A stretch of DNA of 64,000 bases. It comes from Martinezella tropici. Its GTDB lineage: Bacteria; Pseudomonadota; Alphaproteobacteria; Rhizobiales; Rhizobiaceae. Of the stretch, positions 7,469-16,666 are shown piece after piece (within the stretch, counting starts at the first letter, position 1; every line of letters begins with the position of its first letter). A program made the translations under genes and the position numbers. The notes under the pieces were generated by a model. The model searched no databases, was not told the origin of the DNA, and saw only the letters and a list, made by a program, of their open reading frames with translations. The stretch is taken from the NCBI RefSeq assembly GCF_008370325.1, contig NZ_VNIP01000015.1, positions 124,001-188,000 of the forward strand, written 5' to 3'.

Positions 7469-8622
7469 CTTCGAAATCCAGCTCCGGCGCCGGCGACATC
7501 TTGGCCAATTCCCTCGCCATGGCCGTTCTCAACGCGATCCAGAACCCCGTCGTCATGGTCGACGAGGCCGGTTTGATTGCCTTTGCCAACTGGGAGGCGG
7601 AGGCCTTCTTCGGCGCCAGCGCCTCGCATCTCTCACGCTATAAGATTTCGACCTTTATCCCGTTCGGCAGCCCGTTGCTGGCGCTGATCGACCAGGTGCG
7701 CGAGCGCCGCGCGCCCGTCAACGAGTATCGCGTCGACCTCAGCTCTCCGCGTCTTGGGCAGGACAAGTTGGTGGATATTTACGTCGCGCCGGTTTCCAGC
7801 GACCCCGGCTCAGTGGTCGTCGTATTCCAGGAACGCTCCATGGCGGACAAGATCGACCGGCAGCTGACGCACCGCGCCGCCGCCCGTTCGGTCACCGGTC
7901 TTGCCTCCATGCTGGCGCATGAGATCAAGAACCCGCTGTCAGGTATTCGCGGCGCCGCTCAGCTGCTGGAGCAGTCCGTCGAGGACGACGATCGCGCTCT
8001 GACGCGCCTCATCTGCGACGAGACGGACCGTATCGTCTCGCTGGTCGACCGCATGGAGGTTTTCTCCGACGAGCGGCCGGTCGATCGCGTGCCCGTCAAC
8101 ATCCACTCCGTGCTCGATCACGTGAAGGCCGTCGCCAAGGCCGGCTTCGCCCGCAACATCAAGATTTCCGAGAACTACGACCCTTCGCTGCCGGCGGTCT
8201 TTGCAAACCGGGACCAGCTCGTGCAGGTCTTCCTCAATCTGGTGAAGAATGCCGCCGAGGCGGTCGGCGATCGTCAGGATGGCGAGATCATGCTGACGAC
8301 GGCCTATCGCCCCGGCATCCGGCTTTCGGTCGCCGGCACGCGCGAGAAGATTTCGCTGCCGCTGGAATTCTGCGTCATCGACAATGGTCCCGGCGTTCCA
8401 TCCGACCTCGTGCCGCATCTCTTCGATCCGTTCATCACCACGAAGACGAACGGAACCGGCCTCGGCCTTGCGCTGGTCGCCAAAATCATTGGCGACCACG
8501 GCGGCATTGTCGAATGCGACAGCCAGAACCACCGCACCACTTTCCGTGTTTTGATGCCCGCCTCCAAGGGCATCACCTCAGAAGATGCCCCCCTTCCGAA
8601 CTCTACAGGGACTACTCGATGA
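7465..8622 (+). CDS. ntrB: Nitrogen sensor histidine kinase NtrB
   Basis: A soluble kinase/phosphatase that controls NtrC in answer to PII (GlnB) state. The 385-residue protein has a PAS domain (about 18-125), an H-box with the phosphorylated His at about 152 (MLAHEIKNPLSG), an N-box (NLVKNAAEAVGD), DNGPGVP and GTGLGLAL ATP-site motifs. No membrane segment is seen. The start at 7465 has AGGAGG at 7455-7460 and overlaps dusB by four bases. ntrC follows with the same ATGA overlap, so the three genes form one operon. Confidence 0.97.
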   Translation: MTSKSSSGAGDILANSLAMAVLNAIQNPVVMVDEAGLIAFANWEAEAFFGASASHLSRYKISTFIPFGSPLLALIDQVRERRAPVNEYRVDLSSPRLGQDKLVDIYVAPVSSDPGSVVVVFQERSMADKIDRQLTHRAAARSVTGLASMLAHEIKNPLSGIRGAAQLLEQSVEDDDRALTRLICDETDRIVSLVDRMEVFSDERPVDRVPVNIHSVLDHVKAVAKAGFARNIKISENYDPSLPAVFANRDQLVQVFLNLVKNAAEAVGDRQDGEIMLTTAYRPGIRLSVAGTREKISLPLEFCVIDNGPGVPSDLVPHLFDPFITTKTNGTGLGLALVAKIIGDHGGIVECDSQNHRTTFRVLMPASKGITSEDAPLPNSTGTTR

Positions 8623-10070
8623 CAGCCACGATCCTTGTCGCCGATGACGATGCGGCCATCCGCACCGTGCTCAACCAAGCTCTGAGCCGCGCGGGTTACG
8701 ATGTGCGCATTACATCCAACGCCGCGACGCTCTGGCGTTGGGTCTCGGCCGGCGAAGGCGACCTCGTCGTAACCGACGTCGTCATGCCTGACGAAAACGC
8801 ATTCGATCTATTGCCGCGGATCAAGAAGGCAAGGCCGGATCTGCCCGTGCTCGTCATGAGCGCGCAGAACACCTTCATGACTGCAATCAAGGCGTCGGAG
8901 AAGGGTGCTTACGATTACCTTCCGAAGCCGTTCGACCTGACGGAGCTGATCGCGATCGTCGGCCGTGCCCTGTCCGAACCGAAGCGCAAGCCGGCAAAGC
9001 TCGACGATGACATGCAGGACGGCATGCCGCTTGTGGGGCGTTCGGCCGCGATGCAGGAAATCTACCGTGTGCTCGCCCGCCTGATGCAGACCGACCTCAC
9101 GCTGATGATCACCGGCGAATCCGGTACCGGCAAGGAGCTGGTGGCGCGCGCCCTGCACGATTACGGCAAGCGCCGCAATGGGCCTTTCGTTGCCATCAAC
9201 ATGGCCGCGATCCCGCGCGATCTGATCGAATCCGAACTGTTCGGCCATGAGAAGGGCGCTTTCACTGGCGCACAGACGCGCTCGACCGGCCGTTTCGAGC
9301 AGGCGGAAGGTGGTACGCTGTTTCTCGACGAGATTGGCGATATGCCGATGGATGCGCAGACGCGCCTGCTTCGCGTGCTGCAGCAGGGCGAATATACGAC
9401 CGTGGGCGGCCGCACGCCGATCCGCACCGATGTCCGCATCGTCGCCGCCACCAACAAGGACCTGAAGCAGGCGATCAATCAGGGCCTGTTCCGCGAGGAC
9501 CTCTATTATCGTCTCAACGTCGTGCCGCTGCGCCTGCCGCCGCTGCGCGACCGCGCCGAGGATATCCCGGATCTCGTGCGCCATTTCGTGCAGCAGACCG
9601 AAAAGGAAGGGCTGGGTTCCAAGCGTTTCGACCAGGAAGCGCTCGAACTGATGAAGGCCTATCCCTGGCCCGGCAACGTCCGCGAGCTGGAAAATCTCAT
9701 TCGCCGGCTGATGGCGCTCTATCCGCAGGATGTCATCACCAAGGAAATTATCGACGCGGAACTGCGGGCTGACGTGCCCGACAGTCCGATCGAAAAGGGT
9801 CCGGTCCGCACCGGCTCCATGACCATCGCCCAGGCGGTAGAGGAAAACATGCGGACCTATTTCGCCGGTTTCGGCGATAATCTGCCGCCGCCTGGCCTTT
9901 ACGACCGCGTGCTGACGGAAATGGAATATCCCTTGATTCTCGCGGCATTGACCGCGACGCGGGGTAATCAGATCAAGGCCGCCGATCTTTTGGGCCTCAA
10001 CCGCAATACGTTGCGTAAAAAGATCAGGGAACTGGGAGTTTCGGTTTACAGAAGCTCCCGAACGGCTTGA
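8619..10070 (+). CDS. ntrC: Nitrogen response regulator NtrC
   Basis: A sigma-54 enhancer-binding activator of nitrogen-assimilation genes. The 483-residue protein has three parts: a receiver domain (acid residues D9-D11, phosphoacceptor D53), a central AAA+ domain (Walker A GESGTGKE, the sigma-54-contacting GAFTGA loop, Walker B GGTLFLDEIGDM), and a C-terminal Fis-type helix-turn-helix (AADLLGLNRNTLRKKIRELG). The ATG at 8619 overlaps the ntrB stop. The window's glnA is a plausible target through its upstream region, which lies outside the window. Confidence 0.97.
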   Translation: MTATILVADDDAAIRTVLNQALSRAGYDVRITSNAATLWRWVSAGEGDLVVTDVVMPDENAFDLLPRIKKARPDLPVLVMSAQNTFMTAIKASEKGAYDYLPKPFDLTELIAIVGRALSEPKRKPAKLDDDMQDGMPLVGRSAAMQEIYRVLARLMQTDLTLMITGESGTGKELVARALHDYGKRRNGPFVAINMAAIPRDLIESELFGHEKGAFTGAQTRSTGRFEQAEGGTLFLDEIGDMPMDAQTRLLRVLQQGEYTTVGGRTPIRTDVRIVAATNKDLKQAINQGLFREDLYYRLNVVPLRLPPLRDRAEDIPDLVRHFVQQTEKEGLGSKRFDQEALELMKAYPWPGNVRELENLIRRLMALYPQDVITKEIIDAELRADVPDSPIEKGPVRTGSMTIAQAVEENMRTYFAGFGDNLPPPGLYDRVLTEMEYPLILAALTATRGNQIKAADLLGLNRNTLRKKIRELGVSVYRSSRTA

Positions 10071-10350
10071 CAACGCGATCCGATGCGTTGCATTTTCGCC
10101 ACAATGCGTTGCTTAAAGGTCACGCAGTTGATTCGTCGTCTTTGCAGTGGCGATTCATTTGACCTGCTCTCTGGAAAAGGAGAGTTCGTCAGATTTTTCA
10201 GCCTGTTGCAAGGATGACGTGAAGTAAAGGTTTCGCTCTTATGCGAAACCGAACGACAGTTCCCGCCTCTGCCTGTCGCGCACACGAATGCCAAATAGTG
10301 GCGGTGCGATTTTGACCAGGGCGCCGACCGTCGCTCGTGCGTGGAGATTG

Positions 10351-12630
10351 ATGGGAATGATGCAGGACGCGGTGTCGCCGGCGGCGAGCGACGAGGCGGT
10401 TGTCAAGGTGACGGACCGTCGTGCTTCCTTCGCCCTGCCGGGTCTGATCCTGGCCGGCGGCGCGCTCCTGTGCGCCATCGCGACCTTGCTGATGCTCCTG
10501 GGGCTCACGCCGATCGCCCCGACGTCCTCCGTCGTCTTCACCTCGGTCGTGATCAACGGCCTGTTCGTGCTGGGACTGATTGCTCTGATCGCCCGCGAAG
10601 TCGCGCGGTTGATGAAGGCGCGCAGCCGTGGCCGCGCCGCGGCTCGGCTTCATATCCGCATCGTCGTTCTTTTCTCGATCGTGGCGATCACGCCGGCCAT
10701 TCTTGTCGCTATCGTTGCCAGCCTGACTCTCAATGTCGGCCTCGACCGCTGGTTCGGCGTACGTACGCAGCAGATCATCAGTTCCTCGCAGAACGTCGCG
10801 CAAGCCTATCTGATGGAGAATGCGAGCTATCTGCAGGGGCAGACAGTGTCGATGGCGAACGATCTGGAGCGCAATCGCTCGCTCTTCAATCTCGATCGCA
10901 CCGGTTTTACCGATTTGATGACCCGTCAAGCGCGCGGGCGCGGCTTGCTGGGGGCCTTTCTCGTGCGCCGTGATGGCAGCGCCATCGTCCAGGCCGAGAT
11001 CAAGACCGAACGGCCGCTGCCGGCCATTCCGAAGGATGCGCTCGATTCCTCGGCCAACGGGCAGCCGACGCTCATTCCGCCGGGGGTGACCAACCTTGTC
11101 GGCGCGGTCATCAAGCTCGATGAGATCCCCGGCTCGTTTCTCTACACTGTGCGTGCCGTCGACCCGCGCGTCATGAACGCCATGCGCATGGTTGAGGATA
11201 ACACCGTCGAATACAAGGCGATGGAAGCAGGGCGCATGTCGCTCCAGATCGCCTTCGCCGTTCTTTACATCGGCTTCGCGCTCATCGTGCTGCTGGCCGC
11301 GATATGGACCGCGATCGCGATCGCCGACCGTATCGTCAGGCCGATCCGCCTCCTCATCAGCGCTGCGGACAATGTCGCCTCGGGCAATATGAACGTGCTG
11401 GTGCCCGTGCGCTCGGCCGATGGCGACGTCGGCAGCTTGTCGCGCACCTTCAACAAGATGATCTCGGAAATTCGCACCCAGCGCGATGAAATCCTTGAGG
11501 CGAAGGACGAGGTCGACGACCGTCGCCGCTTCATCGAGGCCGTTCTGTCGGGCGTGACGGCGGCTGTGATCGGTGTCGAGCATGACCGGCGCATCACGAT
11601 CGCCAATACTTCGGCCGAAGATCTGCTGACGCTCAAGAGCGACGAGCTCATCGGCAAGAACCTGTCGGAAATCGCCCCCGAGGTCGACCAAGTCGTGACC
11701 GAGGCGACGATGCGCCATCGCAGCGATTTCCGCAAGCAGATCAGCCTTGTTCGTGGCGGGACGGTGCGCACGCTCAGTGTCCAGGTAACGCGCGAGGAAT
11801 CGCGCGATGCCAACGAATCCTATGTCATCACGCTCGACGACATCACCGATCTGGTGATCGCGCAGCGTTCGACCGCCTGGGCCGATGTCGCGCGTCGCAT
11901 TGCGCATGAGATCAAGAACCCGCTGACGCCGATCCAGCTATCGGCCGAGCGTATCCGCCGCCGCTTCGGCAAGAACATCGCCGAAGCCGATCGTGCGGTT
12001 TTCGATCAATGCACGGATACGATCATCCGCCAGGTGGGCGATATCGGCCGCATGGTCGACGAGTTCTCCTCCTTCGCCCGCATGCCGAAGCCGACCATGG
12101 AGCCGACCGATCTGCGCGATATTCTGCGCGATGCCGTCTTCCTGCGCGAAATGGGCAACACTCACGTCAAATTCGAGCGTGAGCTGGGCGACGAACGGCT
12201 GGAGGGTATGTTCGATGCGCGAATGCTCGGCCAGGCCTTCGGCAATCTCATCAAGAATGCCGTCGAGGCGATCGAAGGCGTGCCAAGCGACCAGGCCCGC
12301 GAGGAGCCGAAGATCCTGGTGCGCTCGTCGCTCGATCCCGAGCGGGATCGTTTCACTGTCGACGTCATCGACAATGGCCGCGGCCTGCCGGTCGAGAACC
12401 GGCACAGTATTCTCGAACCCTATATGACGATGCGCGAGAAGGGCACGGGCCTTGGCCTCGCCATCGTCAAGAAGATCATTGAAGACCATGGCGGGCAGAT
12501 CGAACTCCACGACGCGCCGGCCGATTTCGACCAGGGCAGGGGGGCCATGATCCGCGTGCATCTGCCACGCCGTGAGCAGGCCGTCGTCGCCCAGACAGCA
12601 AGTGACAAGGAAAGCGTCTATGGCATCTGA
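10351..12630 (+). CDS. ntrY: Membrane sensor histidine kinase NtrY
   Basis: Partner kinase of NtrX, linked in rhizobia and relatives to nitrogen and redox control. The protein starts with several membrane helices (about residues 25-120), then an extracytoplasmic segment, another helix pair, HAMP, PAS and kinase domains. The H-box is IAHEIKNPLTPIQL, followed by NLIKNAVEAIEG, DNGRGLP and GTGLGLAIV. I choose the ATG at 10351 (759 residues) because GGAG lies just before it and because family members have only 20-25 residues before the RRASFALPG block. A start at 10288 would add 21 residues and lacks a ribosome site. Confidence 0.93.
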   Translation: MGMMQDAVSPAASDEAVVKVTDRRASFALPGLILAGGALLCAIATLLMLLGLTPIAPTSSVVFTSVVINGLFVLGLIALIAREVARLMKARSRGRAAARLHIRIVVLFSIVAITPAILVAIVASLTLNVGLDRWFGVRTQQIISSSQNVAQAYLMENASYLQGQTVSMANDLERNRSLFNLDRTGFTDLMTRQARGRGLLGAFLVRRDGSAIVQAEIKTERPLPAIPKDALDSSANGQPTLIPPGVTNLVGAVIKLDEIPGSFLYTVRAVDPRVMNAMRMVEDNTVEYKAMEAGRMSLQIAFAVLYIGFALIVLLAAIWTAIAIADRIVRPIRLLISAADNVASGNMNVLVPVRSADGDVGSLSRTFNKMISEIRTQRDEILEAKDEVDDRRRFIEAVLSGVTAAVIGVEHDRRITIANTSAEDLLTLKSDELIGKNLSEIAPEVDQVVTEATMRHRSDFRKQISLVRGGTVRTLSVQVTREESRDANESYVITLDDITDLVIAQRSTAWADVARRIAHEIKNPLTPIQLSAERIRRRFGKNIAEADRAVFDQCTDTIIRQVGDIGRMVDEFSSFARMPKPTMEPTDLRDILRDAVFLREMGNTHVKFERELGDERLEGMFDARMLGQAFGNLIKNAVEAIEGVPSDQAREEPKILVRSSLDPERDRFTVDVIDNGRGLPVENRHSILEPYMTMREKGTGLGLAIVKKIIEDHGGQIELHDAPADFDQGRGAMIRVHLPRREQAVVAQTASDKESVYGI

Positions 12631-13984
12631 CATTCTCGTAGTGGATGACGAGGAAGACATTCGCGAAATCGTTTCGGGAATTCTCTCGGACGAAGGGCAC
12701 GAAACCCGCACGGCACACGACAGCGACAGCGCGCTTGCCGCGATTTCCGATCGCGCGCCGCGGCTGATCTTCCTCGATATCTGGATGCAGGGCAGCAAGC
12801 TCGATGGTCTTGCGCTGCTGGACGAAATCAAGGCGCGCCATCCGGAACTGCCCATCGTCATGATCTCCGGTCACGGCAATATCGAGACGGCCGTCTCCGC
12901 CATCAAGCGCGGCGCCTTCGACTTTATCGAAAAGCCGTTCAAGGCCGATCGTCTGATCCTGATTGCTGAGCGCGCCCTGGAAAATTCCAAGCTGAAGCGC
13001 GAAGTCTCCGAGCTGAAGCGCCGCACCGGCGATGCCGTGGAGCTGATTGGTACGTCGGTAGCCGTTTCGCAGCTGCGCCAGACGATCGACAAGGTATCGC
13101 CCACCAACAGCCGCGTCATGATCTTCGGCCCGTCGGGCTCCGGCAAGGAGCTCGTCGCGCGGATGATACACAAGAAGTCGACCCGCGCGAATGGTCCCTT
13201 TGTGGCGCTGAATGCCGCGACGATCACACCAGAGCGCATGGAAATCGCTCTCTTCGGCACTGAAGGCTCGCCGGGGCAGGCGCGCAAGATCGGCGCCCTG
13301 GAAGAGGCCCATCGCGGCATCCTCTATCTCGATGAAGTCGGTGAAATGCCGCGCGAGACGCAGAACAAGATCCTGCGCGTGCTCGTCGATCAACAGTTCG
13401 AGCGCGTCGGCGGCTCCAAGCGCGTCAAGGTGGACGTCCGGATCATCTCGTCCACGGCCTATAATCTCGAGAGCCGCATCGCCGAAGGGCTGTTCCGTGA
13501 GGATCTCTATCACCGTCTAGCCGTCGTGCCCGTGCGCGTGCCTGCCCTTGCCGAACGCCGCGAGGACGTTCCATTCCTCGTCGACCAGCTGATGCGCCAG
13601 ATTTCCGAGCAGGCCGGCATTCGCCCCCGCCGGATCGGCGACGACGCCATGGCCGTGCTGCAGGCGCATGACTGGCCGGGCAACATCCGCCAGCTGCGCA
13701 ACAATATCGAGCGGCTGATGATCCTCGCACGCTCGGATGGCGCGGAAACGCCGATCACGGCGGAAATGCTGCCGACCGACCTCGGCGACATGCTGCCGAA
13801 GGTGTCCGCCAAGAATGATTATCACATCATGACGCTGCCGCTGCGTGAAGCGCGCGAGATGTTCGAGCGCGATTACCTCATCGCTCAGATCAACCGCTTC
13901 GGCGGCAATATCTCGCGCACCGCGGAATTTGTCGGCATGGAACGTTCGGCGCTGCACCGTAAGCTGAAGTCGCTGGGCGTCTGA
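12620..13984 (+). CDS. ntrX: Response regulator NtrX
   Basis: NtrC-family regulator paired with NtrY, 454 residues. It has a receiver domain (D9-D10, phosphoacceptor D53), an AAA+ domain (Walker A GPSGSGKE, LYLDEVGEMPRETQNKILRVL) and a Fis-type DNA-binding end (AEFVGMERSALHRKLKSLG). The region that should carry the sigma-54-contacting GAFTGA loop reads LFGTEGSPGQARKIGALEEA instead, so sigma-54 activation is doubtful; this is also known for other alphaproteobacterial NtrX proteins. Its start overlaps the ntrY end by 11 bases. Confidence 0.95.
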   Translation: MASDILVVDDEEDIREIVSGILSDEGHETRTAHDSDSALAAISDRAPRLIFLDIWMQGSKLDGLALLDEIKARHPELPIVMISGHGNIETAVSAIKRGAFDFIEKPFKADRLILIAERALENSKLKREVSELKRRTGDAVELIGTSVAVSQLRQTIDKVSPTNSRVMIFGPSGSGKELVARMIHKKSTRANGPFVALNAATITPERMEIALFGTEGSPGQARKIGALEEAHRGILYLDEVGEMPRETQNKILRVLVDQQFERVGGSKRVKVDVRIISSTAYNLESRIAEGLFREDLYHRLAVVPVRVPALAERREDVPFLVDQLMRQISEQAGIRPRRIGDDAMAVLQAHDWPGNIRQLRNNIERLMILARSDGAETPITAEMLPTDLGDMLPKVSAKNDYHIMTLPLREAREMFERDYLIAQINRFGGNISRTAEFVGMERSALHRKLKSLGV

Positions 13985-14032
13985 TCGGCCGCTTCGTCCG
14001 TCAACATCGTAGACTTCTGATCAGGGGCTTCC

Positions 14033-14896
14033 ATGCCGAGAATAGCTTATGTCAACGGCCGCTACGTCAAGCACAGCGATGCCATGGTGCATATCGAGGA
14101 CCGCGGCTACCAGTTTGCAGATGGTGTCTACGAGGTTTGCGAGGTTCGTCATGGCGTGATCGTCGACCTGACGCGCCATCTCGATCGTCTCAACCGTTCG
14201 CTGGGCGAGCTGCGGATCGCCTGGCCGATGACGCGCCAGGCATTGGTACTGGTGATTCGCGAGACCTTGCGCCGCAATCATGTCCGCAATGGCCTGTTCT
14301 ATCTGCAGGTGACACGCGGCGTTGCCCGGCGAGACCACGTCTTCCCGCCCGCCGGCACGCCATCCTCGATCGTCGTCACCGCCAAGAGCACCGATCAATC
14401 CGGGATCGCCAAAAAGAACGCCGATGGCATCAAGGCGATTACCGTCCGCGACAATCGCTGGGACCGGGTCGATATCAAGTCGGTGGGCCTGCTTCCGAAT
14501 GCCATGGCCCGCCAGCAGGCCAAGGAGGCCGGCGCCCAGGAGGCGATCTATATCGACCACAACGGCATGGTGAAGGAAGGGGCCGCGACCAACGTCTGGA
14601 TCGTCGATCATGACGGCAATCTCGTCACTCGCCCGGCCGAGCATGGCATCCTGCGTGGCATCACCCGTACGACCCTGATGGACGTCGCAGCCAAGCTCGA
14701 CGTGACGATTGTCGAGCGATTCTTCTCGGTCGAGGAGATGATGAAGGCCCGCGAAGTCTTCATCACCGCGGCGACAAGTATATGTTTTCCGGTCGTTTCT
14801 ATCGATGGCGAGACCATTGCCAATGGTCATCCGGGCAGCATGTCACAGAAAATTCGTGAAGCCTTTTTCGACGTTGCGGAAAAGACTGCGATTTGA
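14033..14896 (+). CDS. dat: D-amino-acid (D-alanine) aminotransferase
   Basis: A 287-residue PLP enzyme of fold type IV. The opening RIAYVNGRYVKHSDAMVHIEDRGYQFADGVYEVCEV is typical of D-amino-acid transaminases. The PLP lysine is seen in the DIKSVGLLPN block, and EGAATNVWIV and GILRGITR are the family's phosphate-binding and closing motifs. Members convert D-Ala and 2-oxoglutarate to pyruvate and D-Glu. A branched-chain aminotransferase is less likely given length and motifs. It lies between ntrX and hfq; I recall this neighbourhood from other rhizobia. Confidence 0.9.
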   Translation: MPRIAYVNGRYVKHSDAMVHIEDRGYQFADGVYEVCEVRHGVIVDLTRHLDRLNRSLGELRIAWPMTRQALVLVIRETLRRNHVRNGLFYLQVTRGVARRDHVFPPAGTPSSIVVTAKSTDQSGIAKKNADGIKAITVRDNRWDRVDIKSVGLLPNAMARQQAKEAGAQEAIYIDHNGMVKEGAATNVWIVDHDGNLVTRPAEHGILRGITRTTLMDVAAKLDVTIVERFFSVEEMMKAREVFITAATSICFPVVSIDGETIANGHPGSMSQKIREAFFDVAEKTAI

Positions 14897-14921
14897 TACC
14901 AACATTCGCTGGAGGGAGAGA

Positions 14922-14960
14922 ATGAGGGTATCTCTTGTCCGGGACCTCTGTATATCATGA
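14922..14960 (+). other. Possible 12-codon leader ORF before hfq
   Basis: An ATG at 14922 is preceded by a strong ribosome site (GGAGGGAGA, 14911-14919) and opens a 12-codon frame (MRVSLVRDLCIS) that ends 43 bases before hfq. Such a strong site on so short a frame could mark a leader peptide in the hfq transcript. It could also be a chance match; there is no conservation evidence here. Confidence 0.3.
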
Positions 14961-15003
14961 CATTTAACCGACCTGGGTCGGCAAAAAAGAAAGAAGCGGC
15001 GCG

Positions 15004-15246
15004 ATGGCGGAACGTTCTCAAAACTTGCAGGACTTGTTTCTCAATACTGTTCGCAAGCAAAAGATTTCACTGACAATTTTCTTGATTAACGGCGTGAAGC
15101 TCACAGGTGTCGTAACCTCGTTCGACAATTTCTGCGTCCTGCTCCGCCGCGATGGCCATTCGCAGCTCGTCTACAAGCATGCGATCTCGACGATCATGCC
15201 GGGTCAGCCGATGCAGATGTTCGAGAGCGAAGAAGCCGCATCCTAA
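15004..15246 (+). CDS. hfq: RNA chaperone Hfq
   Basis: An 80-residue Sm-like hexameric protein that helps small RNAs pair with mRNAs. The Sm1 motif ([25 protein letters not shown]) and Sm2 motif (YKHAISTI) are clear, and the opening [19 protein letters not shown] is the usual RNA-binding N-terminus. The short C-terminal tail is typical of alphaproteobacteria. In rhizobia Hfq affects nitrogen fixation genes and ABC transporter expression. hflX follows 78 bases later, as in many proteobacteria. Confidence 0.98.
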
Positions 15247-15324
15247 CCAGGACTTTCTACTATCACGACACGCGATACCAAAAACGATTCTCTCATCCCG
15301 GAGTCCGCAAAGCACCGGGATGAT

Positions 15325-16659
15325 ATGCGCGCTGTCGTCGTCGTGCCTGTGTTGAAACAGGCGCGCGCGGCGCGTTCCGCTCAAGCCGATAGCGCCAATT
15401 CCGCCTCGCGCCCGCCGGAGAGCCGACTGGAAGAGGCCAAAGGCCTCGCCTTGGCGATCGATCTCGACGTGGTCAACGGTTCCATCGTGCCGATCAACGA
15501 TCCACGGCCGGCAACGCTGCTCGGAACCGGCAAGATCGAGGAAATCCTGGCGCTGCTCGATGAGTTCAACGCCGGCCTCGTTATCGTCGATCATCCGTTG
15601 ACGCCGGTGCAGCAGCGCAATCTCGAGAAGGCGTGGAACGCCAAGGTCATCGACCGCACCGGCCTCATCCTCGAAATCTTCGGCCGCCGCGCCTCCACCA
15701 AGGAAGGCACGCTGCAGGTCGAGCTCGCGCATCTGAACTATCAGAAAGGCCGGCTAGTTCGAAGCTGGACCCACCTTGAACGCCAGCGCGGCGGTGCCGG
15801 CTTCATGGGCGGCCCCGGTGAAACCCAGATCGAAGCCGACCGGCGGATGCTGCAGGAACGGATCATTCGGCTGGAGCGCGAGCTGGAGCAGGTGGTTCGC
15901 ACCCGCCAGCTTCATCGCGCCAAGCGCCGGAAGGTGCCGCATCCGATCGTGGCTCTGGTCGGCTATACCAATGCCGGCAAATCGACGTTGTTCAACCGCA
16001 TCACCGGCGCCGGTGTTCTGGCGGAAGACATGCTGTTTGCGACGCTGGACCCGACGCTGCGCCGTATGAAGCTGCCGCATGGCCGCACCGTCATCCTCTC
16101 CGATACCGTCGGTTTCATTTCCGACCTGCCGACCCATCTGGTGGCCGCATTCCGCGCGACGCTGGAAGAGGTGCTGGAGGCCGACCTGATCCTGCATGTG
16201 CGCGATCTCTCGGATGACGACAATCAGGCGCAGAGCGCTGACGTGATGCGCATTCTCGGTGATCTCGGCATTGGCGAGGCGGAAGGTGCGGAGCGCATCC
16301 TCGAGGTCTGGAACAAGATTGACCGCCTGGAACCGGAAGCTCACGATGCCATCGTCCAAAAGGCTTCGACCGCCGAAAACGTCATTGCCGTCTCGGCGAT
16401 ATCAGGCGAGGGCGTCGATCGTCTGATGGACGAAATCAGCCGGCGTCTCTCCGGTGTGCTGACGGAAACGTCGATCACGCTGCCGGTCGAAAAACTGGCA
16501 CTGCTACCCTGGCTCTACAACCACGCCATTGTCGACAACCGCGAGGACAATGAGGACGGTACGGTGACGCTCGACGTCCGCCTGACCGAGACCGAGGCGG
16601 CCGAGCTGGAGCGGCGCATGGGCAATGGCCCGAAGCCGCAGCGCGAGGACTGGGAATAG
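15325..16659 (+). CDS. hflX: Ribosome-associated GTPase HflX
   Basis: A GTPase that splits stalled ribosomes, notably under stress. The 444-residue product has the HflX N-terminal domain (INDPRPATLLGTGKIEEI), the glycine-rich GGAGFMGGPGETQIE linker and the G domain: ALVGYTNAGKSTLFN (G1), DTVGFISDLP (G3) and NKID (G4). The first clear start is the ATG at 15325. The same frame stays open back to the hfq stop and reads like protein from about 15262, but offers no NTG codon there, so the N-terminus is uncertain. Confidence 0.93.
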   Translation: MRAVVVVPVLKQARAARSAQADSANSASRPPESRLEEAKGLALAIDLDVVNGSIVPINDPRPATLLGTGKIEEILALLDEFNAGLVIVDHPLTPVQQRNLEKAWNAKVIDRTGLILEIFGRRASTKEGTLQVELAHLNYQKGRLVRSWTHLERQRGGAGFMGGPGETQIEADRRMLQERIIRLERELEQVVRTRQLHRAKRRKVPHPIVALVGYTNAGKSTLFNRITGAGVLAEDMLFATLDPTLRRMKLPHGRTVILSDTVGFISDLPTHLVAAFRATLEEVLEADLILHVRDLSDDDNQAQSADVMRILGDLGIGEAEGAERILEVWNKIDRLEPEAHDAIVQKASTAENVIAVSAISGEGVDRLMDEISRRLSGVLTETSITLPVEKLALLPWLYNHAIVDNREDNEDGTVTLDVRLTETEAAELERRMGNGPKPQREDWE

Positions 16660-16666
16660 GCTGCGT

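Noticed and set aside
14968..14990. Terminator-like hairpin just before hfq
   Set aside because: CCGAC/GTCGG is followed by A bases on the plus strand, not T, and its loop is tiny; it is not a terminator for either strand.
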